Shown here in pieces: positions 40,916-50,514 of a stretch of 64,000 nucleotides of DNA. Position 1 is the first letter of the stretch; each line of letters starts with the position of its first letter. The notes beneath the pieces are model-generated. The model worked only from the letters and a program-made list of their open reading frames with translations, searched no databases and was not told the DNA's origin. Both the position numbers and the translations under genes were made by a program. The DNA is from Roseovarius nitratireducens (lineage in GTDB: Bacteria > Pseudomonadota > Alphaproteobacteria > Rhodobacterales > Rhodobacteraceae), in contig NZ_PDNI01000058.1 in assembly GCF_002925845.1 (NCBI RefSeq), positions 412,440-476,439 on the forward strand. Direction: 5' to 3'.

Positions 40916-41051
40916 GCCGCGCAGCGCCCGACCGCCCCCCGGGCGGGCGCTTTTACGACGTCTAGCTCCGCACGATTGTTGAAGTATTTGGCACCATAAA
41001 GTGACGACCACAACCGGTTGGGCGCCCCCCCGCGGTCGGGCGCTGCGCGGC
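40916..41051. repeat. 20-bp inverted repeat pair in a 337-bp gap
   Basis: The string gccgcgcagcgcccgaccgc at 40916-40935 recurs in reverse complement at 41032-41051, a perfect match 96 bp apart. The left copy also forms its own hairpin gcgcccg / cgggcgc (40924-40950) followed by tttt, a plausible plus-strand terminator. The region 40767-41103 contains no convincing gene. Confidence 0.6.
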
Positions 41052-41103
41052 TCCTCAACCGGTGCGCTGAATGGCAGTAAGACGCCATTTCGCTCCCTTC
41101 CCG

Positions 41104-41538
41104 CTACTCCGCGCCATCCCCCTCCGCTAGCGCCGCCTCCATGATCGCGGCGGCGCGGCCGAGCGTTTCGGCCTCCTCCCCGAGCGCGCGATCCCACCCC
41201 GCGAGGATCTCGCGGCACAGCGCCATCAGCCGAGTGCCCTCGTCGGTGAACCGCACGAGGCTCTGGTTGCGCCGCGCCGGATCGGGGGCGAGCGCCAGGT
41301 ACCCCAGATCGGCCAGCGCCGCCGCCTGCCGGTGCGCCGCCTGCCGGCTCACCCCGGTGCGGCGGGCGACCTCCGAGGTGGTGGTCTCGCCACAGATGAG
41401 CGCGGCGAGAAAGGCAAGCTGCGCCGGGCTGAGCGCGATACCGTGTTCCTGCGCCAGCACCTCCGACAACCGCCGCGTCACCCGGTCCTGGAAACCGCGC
41501 GCGGCGTGGTAGAGGGTCAGGGTCAGGCTGTTCGTCAT
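41104..41538 (-). CDS. MarR-family transcriptional regulator
   Basis: Encodes 144 residues from ATG 41538. An upstream in-frame ATG at 41562 is rejected because it lies within the operator palindrome. The winged-helix part is clear: L-S-P-A-Q-L-A-F-L-A-A-L, T-T-S-E-V-A-R-R-T-G-V-S-R-Q-A-A-H-R-Q (recognition helix), then D-P-A-R-R-N-Q-S-L-V-R-F wing. Long dimerisation helices lie at both ends. It is divergent from a small membrane protein, with two palindromes between, so it probably represses that gene and itself. The ligand is unknown. Confidence 0.85.
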   Translation of the reverse strand: MTNSLTLTLYHAARGFQDRVTRRLSEVLAQEHGIALSPAQLAFLAALICGETTTSEVARRTGVSRQAAHRQAAALADLGYLALAPDPARRNQSLVRFTDEGTRLMALCREILAGWDRALGEEAETLGRAAAIMEAALAEGDGAE

Positions 41539-41544
41539 GTTGGT

Positions 41545-41600
41545 TGTCAACGTTGTTGACATAATGGATCGCTCCGATATCTTGTCAATTACGTTGACAA
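41545..41600. promoter_or_regulatory. Twin operator palindromes for the MarR regulator
   Basis: TGTCAACGTTGTTGACA (41545-41561) and TTGTCAATTACGTTGACAA (41582-41600) share the half-site TTGTCAA/TTGACAA. They lie between marR and the divergent gene at 41616, about 38 bp apart centre to centre. Confidence 0.7.
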
Positions 41601-41615
41601 TGATGGAGGTCTCTC

Positions 41616-42011
41616 ATGACACTTGCAACCGTCTTGCGCCTCAACGCGCTGTCCTGTCTCGGCTTCGGTGTGCTGTTCCTGGCTGCCCCGGGGCCGGTGG
41701 CGACCGGGTTGGGCACGCCGCCCGCCTGGCTCGTCGCCGCGCTCGGGGCGGGACTCATCGGAAATGCCGCGCTGTTGTGGCTGAGCGTGCGGGGCGGCCG
41801 CGCGCCGCGCCGCGCCGAGGTGCTGTTCTTCTGCATGGGCGACGCGGCCTGGGTGGTGGCGACGCTCGCACTGATCTTCGCCGGGGTCTGGATCGTCACG
41901 CCCGGCGGCCGCATCGCGGCGCTCGCCGTGGCGGTCATGGTCGGCGCCCTCGGGCTCGCCCAGTGGCGGCGGTTGCCGGATTCTGACGGCACCGCGCGCT
42001 CCGCGCTCTGA
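41616..42011 (+). CDS. Small four-helix membrane protein, MarR-controlled
   Basis: Encodes 131 residues with a tggaggtc site upstream. Four hydrophobic segments (about 7-28, 38-56, 70-92 and 96-116) with short basic loops. No motif of a named transporter is recognised; the layout resembles small membrane proteins of the DoxX or SPW kind without clear signature. Control by the divergent MarR regulator is inferred from the operators. Confidence 0.7.
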   Translation: MTLATVLRLNALSCLGFGVLFLAAPGPVATGLGTPPAWLVAALGAGLIGNAALLWLSVRGGRAPRRAEVLFFCMGDAAWVVATLALIFAGVWIVTPGGRIAALAVAVMVGALGLAQWRRLPDSDGTARSAL

Positions 42012-42048
42012 ACCGTGCGGTTCGCGCCTTGAACCGTGAGGTTCGCCC

Positions 42049-43896
42049 TCAGCCTTCCGCCTTTTCCAGCCGGGCGAGGGCGGCCTCCCACAGCGTTTCG
42101 GCGCGGGCGATACCGTCCTCGATCTCGGCATACTTGCGCTGCCAGGTGGCGAGCGTGCCGGGATCCTCGTAGATGTCGGGATCGGCCAGCTTGCTGGCGA
42201 CCTTGCCCTCCATCTCCATCAGCTTCTCGACCCGCGATTCGCAGGAACGCACCTCCTGCCGCAGCTTCAGGATCGCCTCGCGCGATGGCTTTTCCTTCTT
42301 CTTTACAGTTCTTTGAGAGGCTTTCTTCACGTTATCTGGCGGAGCCAGCAGCATCGCGCGATAGCTTTCGAGATCGCCCTCGTAGGGTGTCACCGTGCCG
42401 CCCTTGACCAGCCACAGCCGGTCCGCCACCAGGCTCAGCAGGTGCATGTCGTGGCTCACCAGGATGATCGCGCCGGTATAGGCGGTCAGCGCCTCGACCA
42501 GCGCCTCGCGGCTCTCGATATCGAGGTGGTTGGTCGGCTCGTCGAGGATCAGCATATGCGGCGCATCCACCGTGGCGAGCATCAGCGACAGCCGCGCCTT
42601 CTGCCCGCCGGATAGATTTTCCACTTTAGTTTCAGCCTGTTGCGGGCCAATTCCAAACCCCGCGAGCCGCGCGCGGAGCCGCGCGGGCGTCTCGCCCGGG
42701 CGCAAGCGGCGGATATGATCGAGGGGTGTCTCGTCGATATGCAGCTCGTCCACCTGGTGCTGTGCGAAGTACCCCGCGCGCAGGCGGGCGGCCTTGTGAA
42801 CGCGCCCGTCAAGCAGATCAAGTTTGCCAGCCAACAGTTTGGAAAGCGTGGATTTTCCTTCGCCGTTGCGGCCCAGAAGCGCGATCCGGTCATCCTGGTC
42901 GATGCGCAAATCCAGCCGACTCAGCACCGCGCTGCCGTCATAACCCGTGGCCGCCCCCTCCAACCGCAGGATCGGCGGAGACAGACCCTCCGGTTCCGGG
43001 AATGTGAACCGCCTCAACGCCGCCTCCTGCGGGGCCGAGATGGGCTGCATCCGCGCCAGCGCCTTGATCCGCGCCTGCGCCTGCTTGGCCTTGTCGGCCT
43101 TGTAGCGGAAGCGGTCGACATAGGATTGCAGATGCGCGCGGCGCGCCTCCTGCTTCTTGGCCTCGGATTGCGCGGCGGCGATGCGGGCGGCGCGCGTTTC
43201 GGCGAACTTGTCGTAACCCCCTTGATAAAGCGTGAGTTTTCGGTCCTCCAGATGCAGGATCGAGCCGACCGCGCGGTTCAGGAGCCCGCGATCGTGGCTG
43301 ATGATGAGCACGGTATGCGGGTAGCGCGCGAGGTAGCTTTCGAGCCACAGCGCGCCCTCGAGATCGAGGTAGTTCGTCGGCTCGTCGAGCAGCAGCAGGT
43401 CGGGCGCGGCGAACAGCACCCCCGCCAGCGCCACCCGCATCCGCCAGCCCCCCGAAAAGGCCGAGCAGGGCATGAGTTGTTCGTCATCGGTAAAGCCCAG
43501 CCCCTTGAGGATCGCGCTCGCCCGCGCCTCGGCGGACCAGGCGTCGATATCGGCGAGCCTTGTCTGGATTTCGGCGATCCGGGTGCCGTCGGTCTCGCTC
43601 TCGGATTTCTCAAGAAGATCAGAGCGTTCCGTGTCGAAGCTTAACACCGTGTCGATGAGAGACACGTCGCTGCCCGGCACCTCCTGCGCCACGCCGCCAA
43701 TGCGGGCGCGCCGGGGCAGCGAGATCGCCCCGCCCTCCAGCGCCATCTCGCCCCGGATCAGGTGAAAGAGCGTGGTCTTGCCGGTGCCGTTGCGCCCCAC
43801 GAGCCCGACCTTGTGCCCCTCGGGAATGAGGGCCGAGGCGTTCTCGAACAGGCGGTGTCCGGCAATGGCGTAGGTGATGTCGTCGATGCGTAGCAT
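42049..43896 (-). CDS. ABC-F family ATPase (translation factor type)
   Basis: Encodes 615 residues from ATG 43896; the longer start at 43953 adds a poorly conserved stretch. Two complete ATP-binding cassettes: G-R-N-G-T-G-K-T-T and S-G-G-W-R-M-R with [11 protein letters not shown] in the first; [16 protein letters not shown] and [11 protein letters not shown] in the second, joined by a helical linker (about 240-290). There is no membrane domain. ABC-F proteins bind the ribosomal E site and modulate translation; the C-terminal coiled coil suggests the YheS/Uup group. Confidence 0.9.
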   Translation of the reverse strand: MLRIDDITYAIAGHRLFENASALIPEGHKVGLVGRNGTGKTTLFHLIRGEMALEGGAISLPRRARIGGVAQEVPGSDVSLIDTVLSFDTERSDLLEKSESETDGTRIAEIQTRLADIDAWSAEARASAILKGLGFTDDEQLMPCSAFSGGWRMRVALAGVLFAAPDLLLLDEPTNYLDLEGALWLESYLARYPHTVLIISHDRGLLNRAVGSILHLEDRKLTLYQGGYDKFAETRAARIAAAQSEAKKQEARRAHLQSYVDRFRYKADKAKQAQARIKALARMQPISAPQEAALRRFTFPEPEGLSPPILRLEGAATGYDGSAVLSRLDLRIDQDDRIALLGRNGEGKSTLSKLLAGKLDLLDGRVHKAARLRAGYFAQHQVDELHIDETPLDHIRRLRPGETPARLRARLAGFGIGPQQAETKVENLSGGQKARLSLMLATVDAPHMLILDEPTNHLDIESREALVEALTAYTGAIILVSHDMHLLSLVADRLWLVKGGTVTPYEGDLESYRAMLLAPPDNVKKASQRTVKKKEKPSREAILKLRQEVRSCESRVEKLMEMEGKVASKLADPDIYEDPGTLATWQRKYAEIEDGIARAETLWEAALARLEKAEG

Positions 43897-44029
43897 GGGA
43901 TGGGGGATGCCCCATGCCGCGGCCAGCGTCAATCGCGGCTTTTCAACGCGCAAGCCTCATGCTACGGGACCCGCGATCAAGCTGCGCGGGGTGTCTCCCG
44001 GCGGCATCACCCTGACAAAAGAGGCTGAC

Positions 44030-44452
44030 ATGGCTGTGGAACGCACCCTGAGCATCATCAAACCCGACGCCACCCGGCGCAACCTGACCGGCAAGATCAA
44101 CGCCAAGTTCGAGGAGGCCGGGCTGCGCATCATCGCGCAGAAGCGAATCCAGATGACCCCGGCGCAGGCGGGCACCTTCTATGCCGTGCACAAGGAGCGC
44201 CCGTTTTATGGTGAGCTGTGCGAGTTCATGGCGAGCGCGCCGGTGGTGGTTCAGGTGCTGGAAGGCGAGGGCGCCATCGCCAAGAACCGCGAAGTGATGG
44301 GAGCCACGAACCCCGCCGATGCCGCACCGGGCACGATCCGCGCGGAATTCGCCGAGTCGGTCGGCGAGAATTCGGTCCACGGATCGGACGCGCCTGAGAC
44401 TGCGGCGGTCGAGATTGCCTATTTCTTTTCGGGGCTTGAGCTGGTCGGCTGA
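44030..44452 (+). CDS. ndk: Nucleoside diphosphate kinase
   Basis: Encodes 140 residues, the usual length. It begins [13 protein letters not shown], carries Y[12 protein letters not shown] and M-G-A-T-N-P, and the phospho-accepting His117 in E-N-S-V-H-G-S-D. The enzyme transfers the gamma phosphate from ATP to other nucleoside diphosphates. The start is fixed by the family; a longer in-frame ORF from 43874 is not needed. A strong terminator follows. Confidence 0.97.
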   Translation: MAVERTLSIIKPDATRRNLTGKINAKFEEAGLRIIAQKRIQMTPAQAGTFYAVHKERPFYGELCEFMASAPVVVQVLEGEGAIAKNREVMGATNPADAAPGTIRAEFAESVGENSVHGSDAPETAAVEIAYFFSGLELVG

Positions 44453-44476
44453 CCGCGCTGCCTGCGAGTTGAGCGA

Positions 44477-44510
44477 GGGCCGCACCCCGGCGAGGGGCGC
44501 GGCCCTTTTT
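44477..44510 (+). terminator. Rho-independent terminator of ndk
   Basis: Outer stem gggccgc / gcggccc, inner cccc / gggg, then ttttt. It lies 24 bp after the ndk stop. Confidence 0.9.
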
Positions 44511-44674
44511 CGTTGGAAAGGTTGGTCATGGAGATCATCGACGGGATCGCGCGGCGGAGGGCCGGTCTGTGCCGCGGGGCTCAATCGAGCGGATATCTGG
44601 TAGGGCCGCACGCTGCGCGACCCACGCGAGCGGCCGCTCTCGACCATTAACTCCGGATCAGGGGCCCCGGCCTC

Positions 44675-44791
44675 TCAGATACTCGCGAAATCGCGAAAGA
44701 TCGGAGTGGGGGTGGGACGCGTGCGCTTGTCGTCGCGGGGCGGGCGCGGGGGGCGCGGCGGGCCACTGCGAGTGGTTTCTTGCTCGGTCAT
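44675..44791 (-). CDS. Possible 38-residue protein
   Basis: A short frame, ATG 44791 to TGA 44675, with an aaggatgagg stretch upstream. The product is Pro/Arg-rich and ends T-P-I-F-R-D-F-A-S-I. Conserved small ORFs of this composition occur in the group, but there is no domain. The rest of 44511-44911 shows nothing convincing. Confidence 0.3.
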   Translation of the reverse strand: MTEQETTRSGPPRPPRPPRDDKRTRPTPTPIFRDFASI

Positions 44792-44911
44792 CTGCCTCAT
44801 CCTTGTGGTTGGGCAGGGCGACCGGGAGCCGCCCGTGCCGTATGCAGTGGCAACAGGAGAGCAGGATTTCGCGGCAAGGCGATGCCGGAAAAGCGGCGTT
44901 GTGATGACGGC

Positions 44912-45961
44912 TCAGGCGGTCATGTCATCGACCACCGTCACCCCGGCGCCGCTATAGCCGTCCATCGCGGCGAGCGCGGCATGGAGCCCCGAGAGCCCGA
45001 TCCGGTGGGTGACGAGGCGGGCGGGGTCGAGCCGTCCGGCGGCGATCATCCCCATCAGCGCGGCGTAGCGATGCGCGCCGATGCCGCGCGTACCGTGCAG
45101 CGTGATCTGGCGGGCATAGACGAGGTCCAGCAGCGGCAGGTCGGGCGTGGCGTGGTCGCCGAGCGGCATTCCGATCTGCACGTGCCGCCCCATCTTGCGC
45201 AGGCTGTTCAACGAGTTGTGAAAGGTCGCGGTGATTCCCAGAGCGTCGAGCGAGACATCCGCGCCGCCGCCCGTCAGGTCACGCACTGCCCCGCCCACGT
45301 CATCGGTGGTGCTCGCATCAAGCGCCGCCGTGGCCCCAAGTTCGCGCGCCAGCGCCAGCGCCGCTGGATTCACGTCCACCGCGAGGATGCGCGCGCCGAG
45401 CGCCGCCGCGATCAGGATGGCCGACAGGCCCACCCCGCCGCAGCCATGTACTGCCAGCCATTCGCCGGGCGCGAGCCCTGCGCGGTCCACCAGCGCGCGG
45501 AACGCGGTGGTGACGCGGCAGCCCATGCCCGCGGCAGCGGCGTAGTCCATCGCGTCGGGCAGGCGCACGAGGTTGAAATCAGCGCGCGGGATGGCGATGC
45601 GCTCGGCAAACGCCCCCCATTGGCTGAACCCGACGACCTGCTGATGGTCGCAGATCGTGGGCTCGCCACCGCGGCAATCGGGGCAGGTGCCGCAACCGAG
45701 GATGAACGGCGCGGTGACGCGCTCGCCCACATGGAAAGCACGGCATTCCGGCCCGGTCTCGATCACCTCTCCGGCGAATTCGTGGCCCATGACGTGGGGC
45801 AGCACCACGTCTGGGTCAGCCCCTTTCCAGGCGTGATGATCCGAGCGGCACACGCCGCAGGCGCGCACCGCGATCACCGCGCCATCGCGTGGGCAGGCGG
45901 GGTCTGGCAGGTCGGTGATCTCGACCGGATCGGCGAAGCGGGAGAGCAGGGCGGCGCGCAT
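44912..45961 (-). CDS. Zinc-dependent medium-chain alcohol dehydrogenase
   Basis: Encodes 349 residues. Catalytic zinc site: C-G-V-C-R-S-D-H-H (about 35-43) and G-H-E-F-A-G-E-V (about 60-67). Structural zinc Cys cluster: C-G-T-C-P-D-C-R-G-G-E-P-T-I-C (about 90-104). Rossmann motif G-C-G-G-V-G-L-S. The enzyme oxidises an alcohol with NAD(P); the substrate is not readable. It lies 27 bp downstream of the choline-transporter ATPase gene and is probably in the same transcript, which suggests a role in choline or betaine-related metabolism, but this is inference. Confidence 0.85.
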   Translation of the reverse strand: MRAALLSRFADPVEITDLPDPACPRDGAVIAVRACGVCRSDHHAWKGADPDVVLPHVMGHEFAGEVIETGPECRAFHVGERVTAPFILGCGTCPDCRGGEPTICDHQQVVGFSQWGAFAERIAIPRADFNLVRLPDAMDYAAAAGMGCRVTTAFRALVDRAGLAPGEWLAVHGCGGVGLSAILIAAALGARILAVDVNPAALALARELGATAALDASTTDDVGGAVRDLTGGGADVSLDALGITATFHNSLNSLRKMGRHVQIGMPLGDHATPDLPLLDLVYARQITLHGTRGIGAHRYAALMGMIAAGRLDPARLVTHRIGLSGLHAALAAMDGYSGAGVTVVDDMTA

Positions 45962-45988
45962 CGGGGTTCCTGTTTCTGGTGGGGCGCG

Positions 45989-47017
45989 TCAGGTGCGCGG
46001 GTCGAGCAGCTTGGCGAGGATGCGGTTGCGGGTGATCTGGCCCAGCAACGCGCCATCCTCGACGACGCCCACCGGCGCGTCATGGCCCTGGGCCGCCTCC
46101 ATCACCGCCTGTATGGTCGCGTCGGCGGATACGGTGGCGTCGGGCGTGCCCTTCGCGGGCTCCATCACGTCGCGGGCGCAGAGCACGCCCAGTGGGTTCA
46201 TGTGCGCCACGAAATCGGCCACGTAGCCGGTGGCGGGGTTGGTAAAGATGTCCTGCGGCGTGCCGCATTGCACGATGCGCCCGCCCTCCATTATGGCGAT
46301 GCGGTCGCCCAGCTTGAACGCCTCGTCGAGATCGTGGCTGACAAAGATGATGGTGCGTCCCAGCGTCTTTTGCAGGTCGATGAGTTCGTCCTGAAGATGC
46401 GTGCGAATGAGCGGATCGAGCGCCGAGAAGGGCTCGTCCATCAACAGGATCGGCGCATCGGTGGCAAAGGCACGGGCGAGGCCCACGCGCTGCTGCATCC
46501 CGCCCGACAACTCGGCCACGCGTCGGTCGGCCCAGTCGGAGAGATTGACCAGTGCCAATTGATCGGTCACCCGTCGCTCGCGCTCGGATTTCGGGATGCC
46601 CGCGAGTTCGAGGCCCAGCCCCACGTTCTCCGCCACGCTGCGCCACGGCAACAGGCCGAATTGCTGGAACACCATCGCGATATGGTGCTGGCGCAGGCGG
46701 CGCAGGGTGGCGGCATCGGCGTTGGTGACGTCCACCATGGTGTCGCCGTCGTTCACCTCGACCTTGCCGCGCACCACCGGGTTGAGCCCGTTGACCGCGC
46801 GAAGGAGCGTGGATTTTCCCGAGCCAGACAGCCCCATCAGCACGAGGATTTCGCCCGTTTCCACCGACAGGTCGCAATCGTGCACACCGAGGATCTGGCC
46901 GGTTTCCTGCTGGATATCACCGCGCTCGCGGCCCTCGTCCATCAGCGGCAGCGCGGCCTCGGGCGCGTCGCCAAAGACGATAGAGACGCGGTCGAAGCGA
47001 ACGGCGGTCTGGCTCAT
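45989..47017 (-). CDS. choV: Choline/betaine ABC transporter ATP-binding protein
   Basis: Encodes 342 residues. The N-terminal cassette has G-L-S-G-S-G-K-S-T (Walker A), E-L-S-G-G-M-Q-Q-R signature and I-L-L-M-D-E-P-F-S-A-L-D (Walker B); the C-terminal part carries a CBS-type pair used for ionic-strength sensing in ProV proteins (A-T-I-Q-A-V-M-E-A region). Its start overlaps the permease stop (ATGA), so choX, choW and choV form one operon. It energises uptake. Confidence 0.9.
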   Translation of the reverse strand: MSQTAVRFDRVSIVFGDAPEAALPLMDEGRERGDIQQETGQILGVHDCDLSVETGEILVLMGLSGSGKSTLLRAVNGLNPVVRGKVEVNDGDTMVDVTNADAATLRRLRQHHIAMVFQQFGLLPWRSVAENVGLGLELAGIPKSERERRVTDQLALVNLSDWADRRVAELSGGMQQRVGLARAFATDAPILLMDEPFSALDPLIRTHLQDELIDLQKTLGRTIIFVSHDLDEAFKLGDRIAIMEGGRIVQCGTPQDIFTNPATGYVADFVAHMNPLGVLCARDVMEPAKGTPDATVSADATIQAVMEAAQGHDAPVGVVEDGALLGQITRNRILAKLLDPRT

Positions 47018-47850
47018 TTCTGGCCCTCCATGCGCAGCATCCGGTCGAGCACGATGGCGACGACGACGATCATCAGCCCCGATTCAAACCCGAGCGAGAT
47101 GTTGACCGTGTTGATCGCCCGCAGCACCGGCACGCCGAGCCCGTCCGCGCCGACAAGCGCGCCGATCACCACCATCGAGAGCGACAGCATGATGGTCTGG
47201 TTGAGGCCGGCCATGATCTGCGGCAGGGCGTAGGGCAGCTCGACCTTCCACAGCGTCTGGTGATTGGTGGCGCCGAACGCCTGCGCCGCCTCCAGCAGCG
47301 GCTGCGGCGTGTTGGCAATGCCCAGATGCGTCAGGCGGATGGGGGCAGGGACCACGAAGATCACCGTGGCGATGAGACCGGGCACCATGCCGATGCCGAA
47401 GAACACGATCGCCGGGATCAGGTAGACGAAGGGCGGCAGCGTCTGCATCAGGTCGAGCACCGGCCGCATCCCGTCATAGAGCCGCGGACGGTGCGCGGCG
47501 GCGATGCCGATGGGCACGCCTATCGCCATGCAGAAGATGCAGGACGACAGCACCAGCGTGAGGCTCTCGGTGGTTTCCTCCCAATAGCCCTGGTTGAGGA
47601 TGAAGAGAAAGCCCAGGGCCACGAAAAGGCAGGTTTTCCAGTTGCGCTGAAGCGCCCATGTGAGGCCCACGAAGACGGCGATGATCACCAGTGGATGCGG
47701 CGTCTGAAGCACCCAGAGAAAGGCGTCGATCAGCGCCTCCATGAGGAGGGCAAGCGCGTCGAAGAACCCGGCGGCGTTGTCCTGAAGCCAGAGAAAAAAA
47801 TCCTCGGCCCAGTTGCCGACGGGAATCTTGTAATCGCTCAGCCAGTCCAT
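47014..47850 (-). CDS. choW: Choline/betaine ABC transporter permease
   Basis: Encodes 278 residues with five to six membrane segments and the EAA-like loop G-A-T-N-H-Q-T-L-W-K-V-E-L-P-Y-A-L-P-Q-I-M, typical of ProW/ChoW permeases. The N-terminal periplasmic part (about 1-55) is Trp-rich. It is encoded between the binding protein and the ATPase. Confidence 0.9.
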   Translation of the reverse strand: MDWLSDYKIPVGNWAEDFFLWLQDNAAGFFDALALLMEALIDAFLWVLQTPHPLVIIAVFVGLTWALQRNWKTCLFVALGFLFILNQGYWEETTESLTLVLSSCIFCMAIGVPIGIAAAHRPRLYDGMRPVLDLMQTLPPFVYLIPAIVFFGIGMVPGLIATVIFVVPAPIRLTHLGIANTPQPLLEAAQAFGATNHQTLWKVELPYALPQIMAGLNQTIMLSLSMVVIGALVGADGLGVPVLRAINTVNISLGFESGLMIVVVAIVLDRMLRMEGQK

Positions 47851-47932
47851 GGGAATGCCTTGACTTTGAATGTTCGGAAGCAGGAAGAGAGGTGCCGCCC
47901 CGTGTCAGGGCCGGGGCGGCACGAGAAGGACA

Positions 47933-48859
47933 TCAGAGACCCAGTTCAGCCTTGACCGCGGCCATCGCGTCGCCACCATCCTGCGTGGTCACGCCGTCGA
48001 GCCAGCCGCCCAGCACGCCGGGATTGGCCTTGAGCCATGCGGTCGCCGCCTCTTCGGGGTCGGTGCCGTCATTGAGGATCGCGCCCATGATCTCGTTTTC
48101 CATGGCCAGCGTGAATTCGAGATTGGTGAGCAGCTTGCCGACGTTCGGGCATTCCTCGACATAGCCCGCGCGGATATTGGTATAGACCGTGGCGCCACCG
48201 AGATCGGGGCCGAACCAGTCATCCCCGCCGGTCAGGTAGGTCATGTCGTGATTGGCGTTCATCGGGTGCGGCTCCCAGCCGAGGAAGACGATCGGCTCTT
48301 CGCGGCGGTCGGCGCGGCTGACCTGCGCGAGCATGCCCTGTTCCGAGCTTTCCTTGACCTCGAAGCCCTTGAGGCCAAAGGCGTCGGCCTCGATCATGTC
48401 AAGGATCAGGCGGTTGCCATCATTGCCCGGCTCGATGCCGTAGATCGTCTCGTCGAGCGCGTCGGCATGCTCGGCGATGGCGCCGAAAGAGGTGATGCCG
48501 AGCTCTGCCCCGGCGGCATTGGTGGCCAGCGTGTATTTCGCCCCTTCGAGGTTGGCGCGCACGGTGTCCACGGTGCCAGCCTCGCGGTAGGGGGCGATGT
48601 CGCCCTCCATCGTGGGCATCCAGTTGCCGAGGAACACGTCGATGTCACCGGCGGCGAGCGAGGTATAGGTCACCGGCACCGAGAGCACCTTGGTCTCGGT
48701 CTCATAGCCCAGTGCCCCCAGCACGACCGTGGTCGCGGCGGTGGTGGCCGTGATGTCGGTCCAGCCCACATCGGAGAAGGTGACGCTCTCGCAATTGGCG
48801 AGTGCGGGGCCTGCGGCGGTGGCCAGCGCGAGGGCGGAAAGCGTTGTCTTGAGGGTCAT
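47933..48859 (-). CDS. choX: Choline ABC transporter substrate-binding protein
   Basis: Encodes 308 residues. A signal peptide is present (TLSALALATAAGPALA before Asn-Cys). The mature protein shows ChoX-type features: D-V-G-W-T-D-I-T-A-T, V-F-L-G-N-W-M-P-T-M and F-L-G-W-E-P-H-P-M-N, whose aromatic residues would form the cage for the trimethylammonium group. It delivers choline to ChoWV in the periplasm. It starts the choXWV-adh operon. Confidence 0.9.
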   Translation of the reverse strand: MTLKTTLSALALATAAGPALANCESVTFSDVGWTDITATTAATTVVLGALGYETETKVLSVPVTYTSLAAGDIDVFLGNWMPTMEGDIAPYREAGTVDTVRANLEGAKYTLATNAAGAELGITSFGAIAEHADALDETIYGIEPGNDGNRLILDMIEADAFGLKGFEVKESSEQGMLAQVSRADRREEPIVFLGWEPHPMNANHDMTYLTGGDDWFGPDLGGATVYTNIRAGYVEECPNVGKLLTNLEFTLAMENEIMGAILNDGTDPEEAATAWLKANPGVLGGWLDGVTTQDGGDAMAAVKAELGL

Positions 48860-48907
48860 ATGTTTCTCCCGTTATCGGTTGTTCGGGCGTGTGGCCCGCT
48901 TGGCCAA

Positions 48908-48935
48908 GGGCCCGGAGAATGATACCCCCGGGCCC
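48908..48935 (-). terminator. GC-rich hairpin between SBP gene and choX
   Basis: An 8-bp inverted repeat gggcccgg / ccgggccc lies after the stop of the upstream minus-strand gene. No T-tract follows, so it could be a stabilising hairpin rather than a strong terminator. Confidence 0.4.
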
Positions 48936-48960
48936 CGGCTGACGGTACAAGCGGTCAGGT

Positions 48961-50514
48961 TCAGGCCATCCACCAGCGCTCGATGAAGCGCAGGCCATCC
49001 ATGTCCCAGTTGGAGCCAAGCTTCTCGGGATGGGCCACTTTCTTGGAATTGGCGTAGACGTAGTTGGCGAACATCGGGATGATGACCCCGCCCTCGTTGC
49101 TGACAAGCGCCTGCATCTCGAAATACATGTCGCGGCGCTTGGCCTCGTCGAGTTCCGAGCGCGCCTTGACCAGCAATTCGTCAAAGCGGTCATTGCTCCA
49201 GAAGCTGTCGTTCCACGAGGCCCCGCTTTTATAGGCGGTCGAGAACATCTGGTCCTCCACCGGGCGACCCGACCAGTAGACGGCGCAGAACGGCTTTTTC
49301 ATCCAGACATCCGACCAGTAGCCGTCGTTGGCCTCGCGCACGGGTGTAAGATTGATGCCCGCCGCCTTGGCCGAGCTTTGATAAAGCACGGCCGCATCCA
49401 CCGCGCCCGCAAAGGCCGCATCTGCAGCGGAGAGTTGCACGTCCACACTGTCGAGACCGGCCTTCTTGAGATGGAATTTCGCCTTGTCGGGATCGTAGGT
49501 TTTCTGCTCCAACTCGGTGTTGTAGAAGCGCTGACCCTCACCGATCGGGTGGTCGTTGCCGACCGATCCGTAGCCAAAGAGGATCTTGTCCACCAGTTCC
49601 TGACGGTCGAGGCCGTATTTCAGTGCAAGGCGCACATGGTTGTTGCTGTAGGGCTCCGCGCGGGTGTCCATCGCGAAGGTATAGTGCTGCGTGCCCGCGA
49701 CAGAGTTGATCTCGATATTGTCGTTGCGCGCGACCATGCCCACCGTTTTCAGGTCCAGCCGATCGACCACGTCGACATCGCCCGAGATCAGCGCCGTGGT
49801 GCGCGCGTTCTGATCGGCCAGGGTATACACCTCGACACTGTCGAACCAGCCGACATCGTCGCGCCAATGGTTTTCGTTGCGTTCCACGGTGTAGGAGACG
49901 CCGGGTTTGAAATCCTTCAGGACGTAGCTGCCGCAGCCATCTCCCGATTTCCAGTCGATGCTGTCGCCATCGGCGGGGCAGATCACCAGGTGATAGTCGC
50001 TGAGGATGAAGGGGAAGTCGGCATTGCCGCCGTCGAGTGTAAAGATAACCGTGTCGTCACCCTCTGTCGCGATATCCTGAATCGACGCCACGAGAGGCCC
50101 GGCGGCCGAGGTTGAATCCTCGCCCCGGTGGAAGTTGATCGAATTGATCACGTCCTGAAGCACCAGCGCCTTGCCGGAATGGAAGGTGACGCCCTTGCGA
50201 ATCTTGAGACGCCAGACCGAGGCGTCGTCCGAGGCTTCCCAGCTTTCGGCCAGTTCCGGCTTGAGCGAGCCATCGGCGGCGACCTCGGTCAGCCGGCCGT
50301 GGATAGCGAAGGCCACGGACTGGGAATAGACGTTTTCATAGGTGGCAGGGTTGAGCGTGTCGGTGGTGGCCCCATGGGCGATACCGGCCCGCAGGTTGCC
50401 GCCGCGCTTGGGCTGGGCGCGCGCGCTCAGCGGCAGGCCCGCGACAAGTGCCGCACCGGTGGTCGTGGCCATGAAGCCGCGACGATTCATGCGGCCGGAA
50501 TTCAGTATGGTCAT
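48961..50514 (-). CDS. Peptide/nickel-type ABC substrate-binding protein (orphan)
   Basis: Encodes 517 residues with a twin-arginine signal (MNRRGFMATTTGAALVAGL, mature from about 35). The SBP_bac_5 family motif region includes A-E-S-W-E-A-S-D-D-A-S-V-W-R-L-K-I-R-K-G-V-T-F-H-S-G. Usual partners are two permeases and two ATPases of the Dpp/Opp kind, none of which lie in this window. Placement between choX and divergent betI suggests a role in quaternary-amine or choline-sulfate supply, but the ligand is unknown. Confidence 0.85.
   Translation of the reverse strand: MTILNSGRMNRRGFMATTTGAALVAGLPLSARAQPKRGGNLRAGIAHGATTDTLNPATYENVYSQSVAFAIHGRLTEVAADGSLKPELAESWEASDDASVWRLKIRKGVTFHSGKALVLQDVINSINFHRGEDSTSAAGPLVASIQDIATEGDDTVIFTLDGGNADFPFILSDYHLVICPADGDSIDWKSGDGCGSYVLKDFKPGVSYTVERNENHWRDDVGWFDSVEVYTLADQNARTTALISGDVDVVDRLDLKTVGMVARNDNIEINSVAGTQHYTFAMDTRAEPYSNNHVRLALKYGLDRQELVDKILFGYGSVGNDHPIGEGQRFYNTELEQKTYDPDKAKFHLKKAGLDSVDVQLSAADAAFAGAVDAAVLYQSSAKAAGINLTPVREANDGYWSDVWMKKPFCAVYWSGRPVEDQMFSTAYKSGASWNDSFWSNDRFDELLVKARSELDEAKRRDMYFEMQALVSNEGGVIIPMFANYVYANSKKVAHPEKLGSNWDMDGLRFIERWWMA

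Noticed and set aside
44569-44957. Two plus-strand frames (111 and 83 codons) after the ndk terminator
   Set aside because: Arg/Ser-rich, without ribosome sites or recognisable folds; a small minus-strand frame is slightly more credible.
48901-48960. Hairpin as strong terminator of the SBP gene
   Set aside because: The stem is good but no T-tract follows; kept only as a low-confidence feature.
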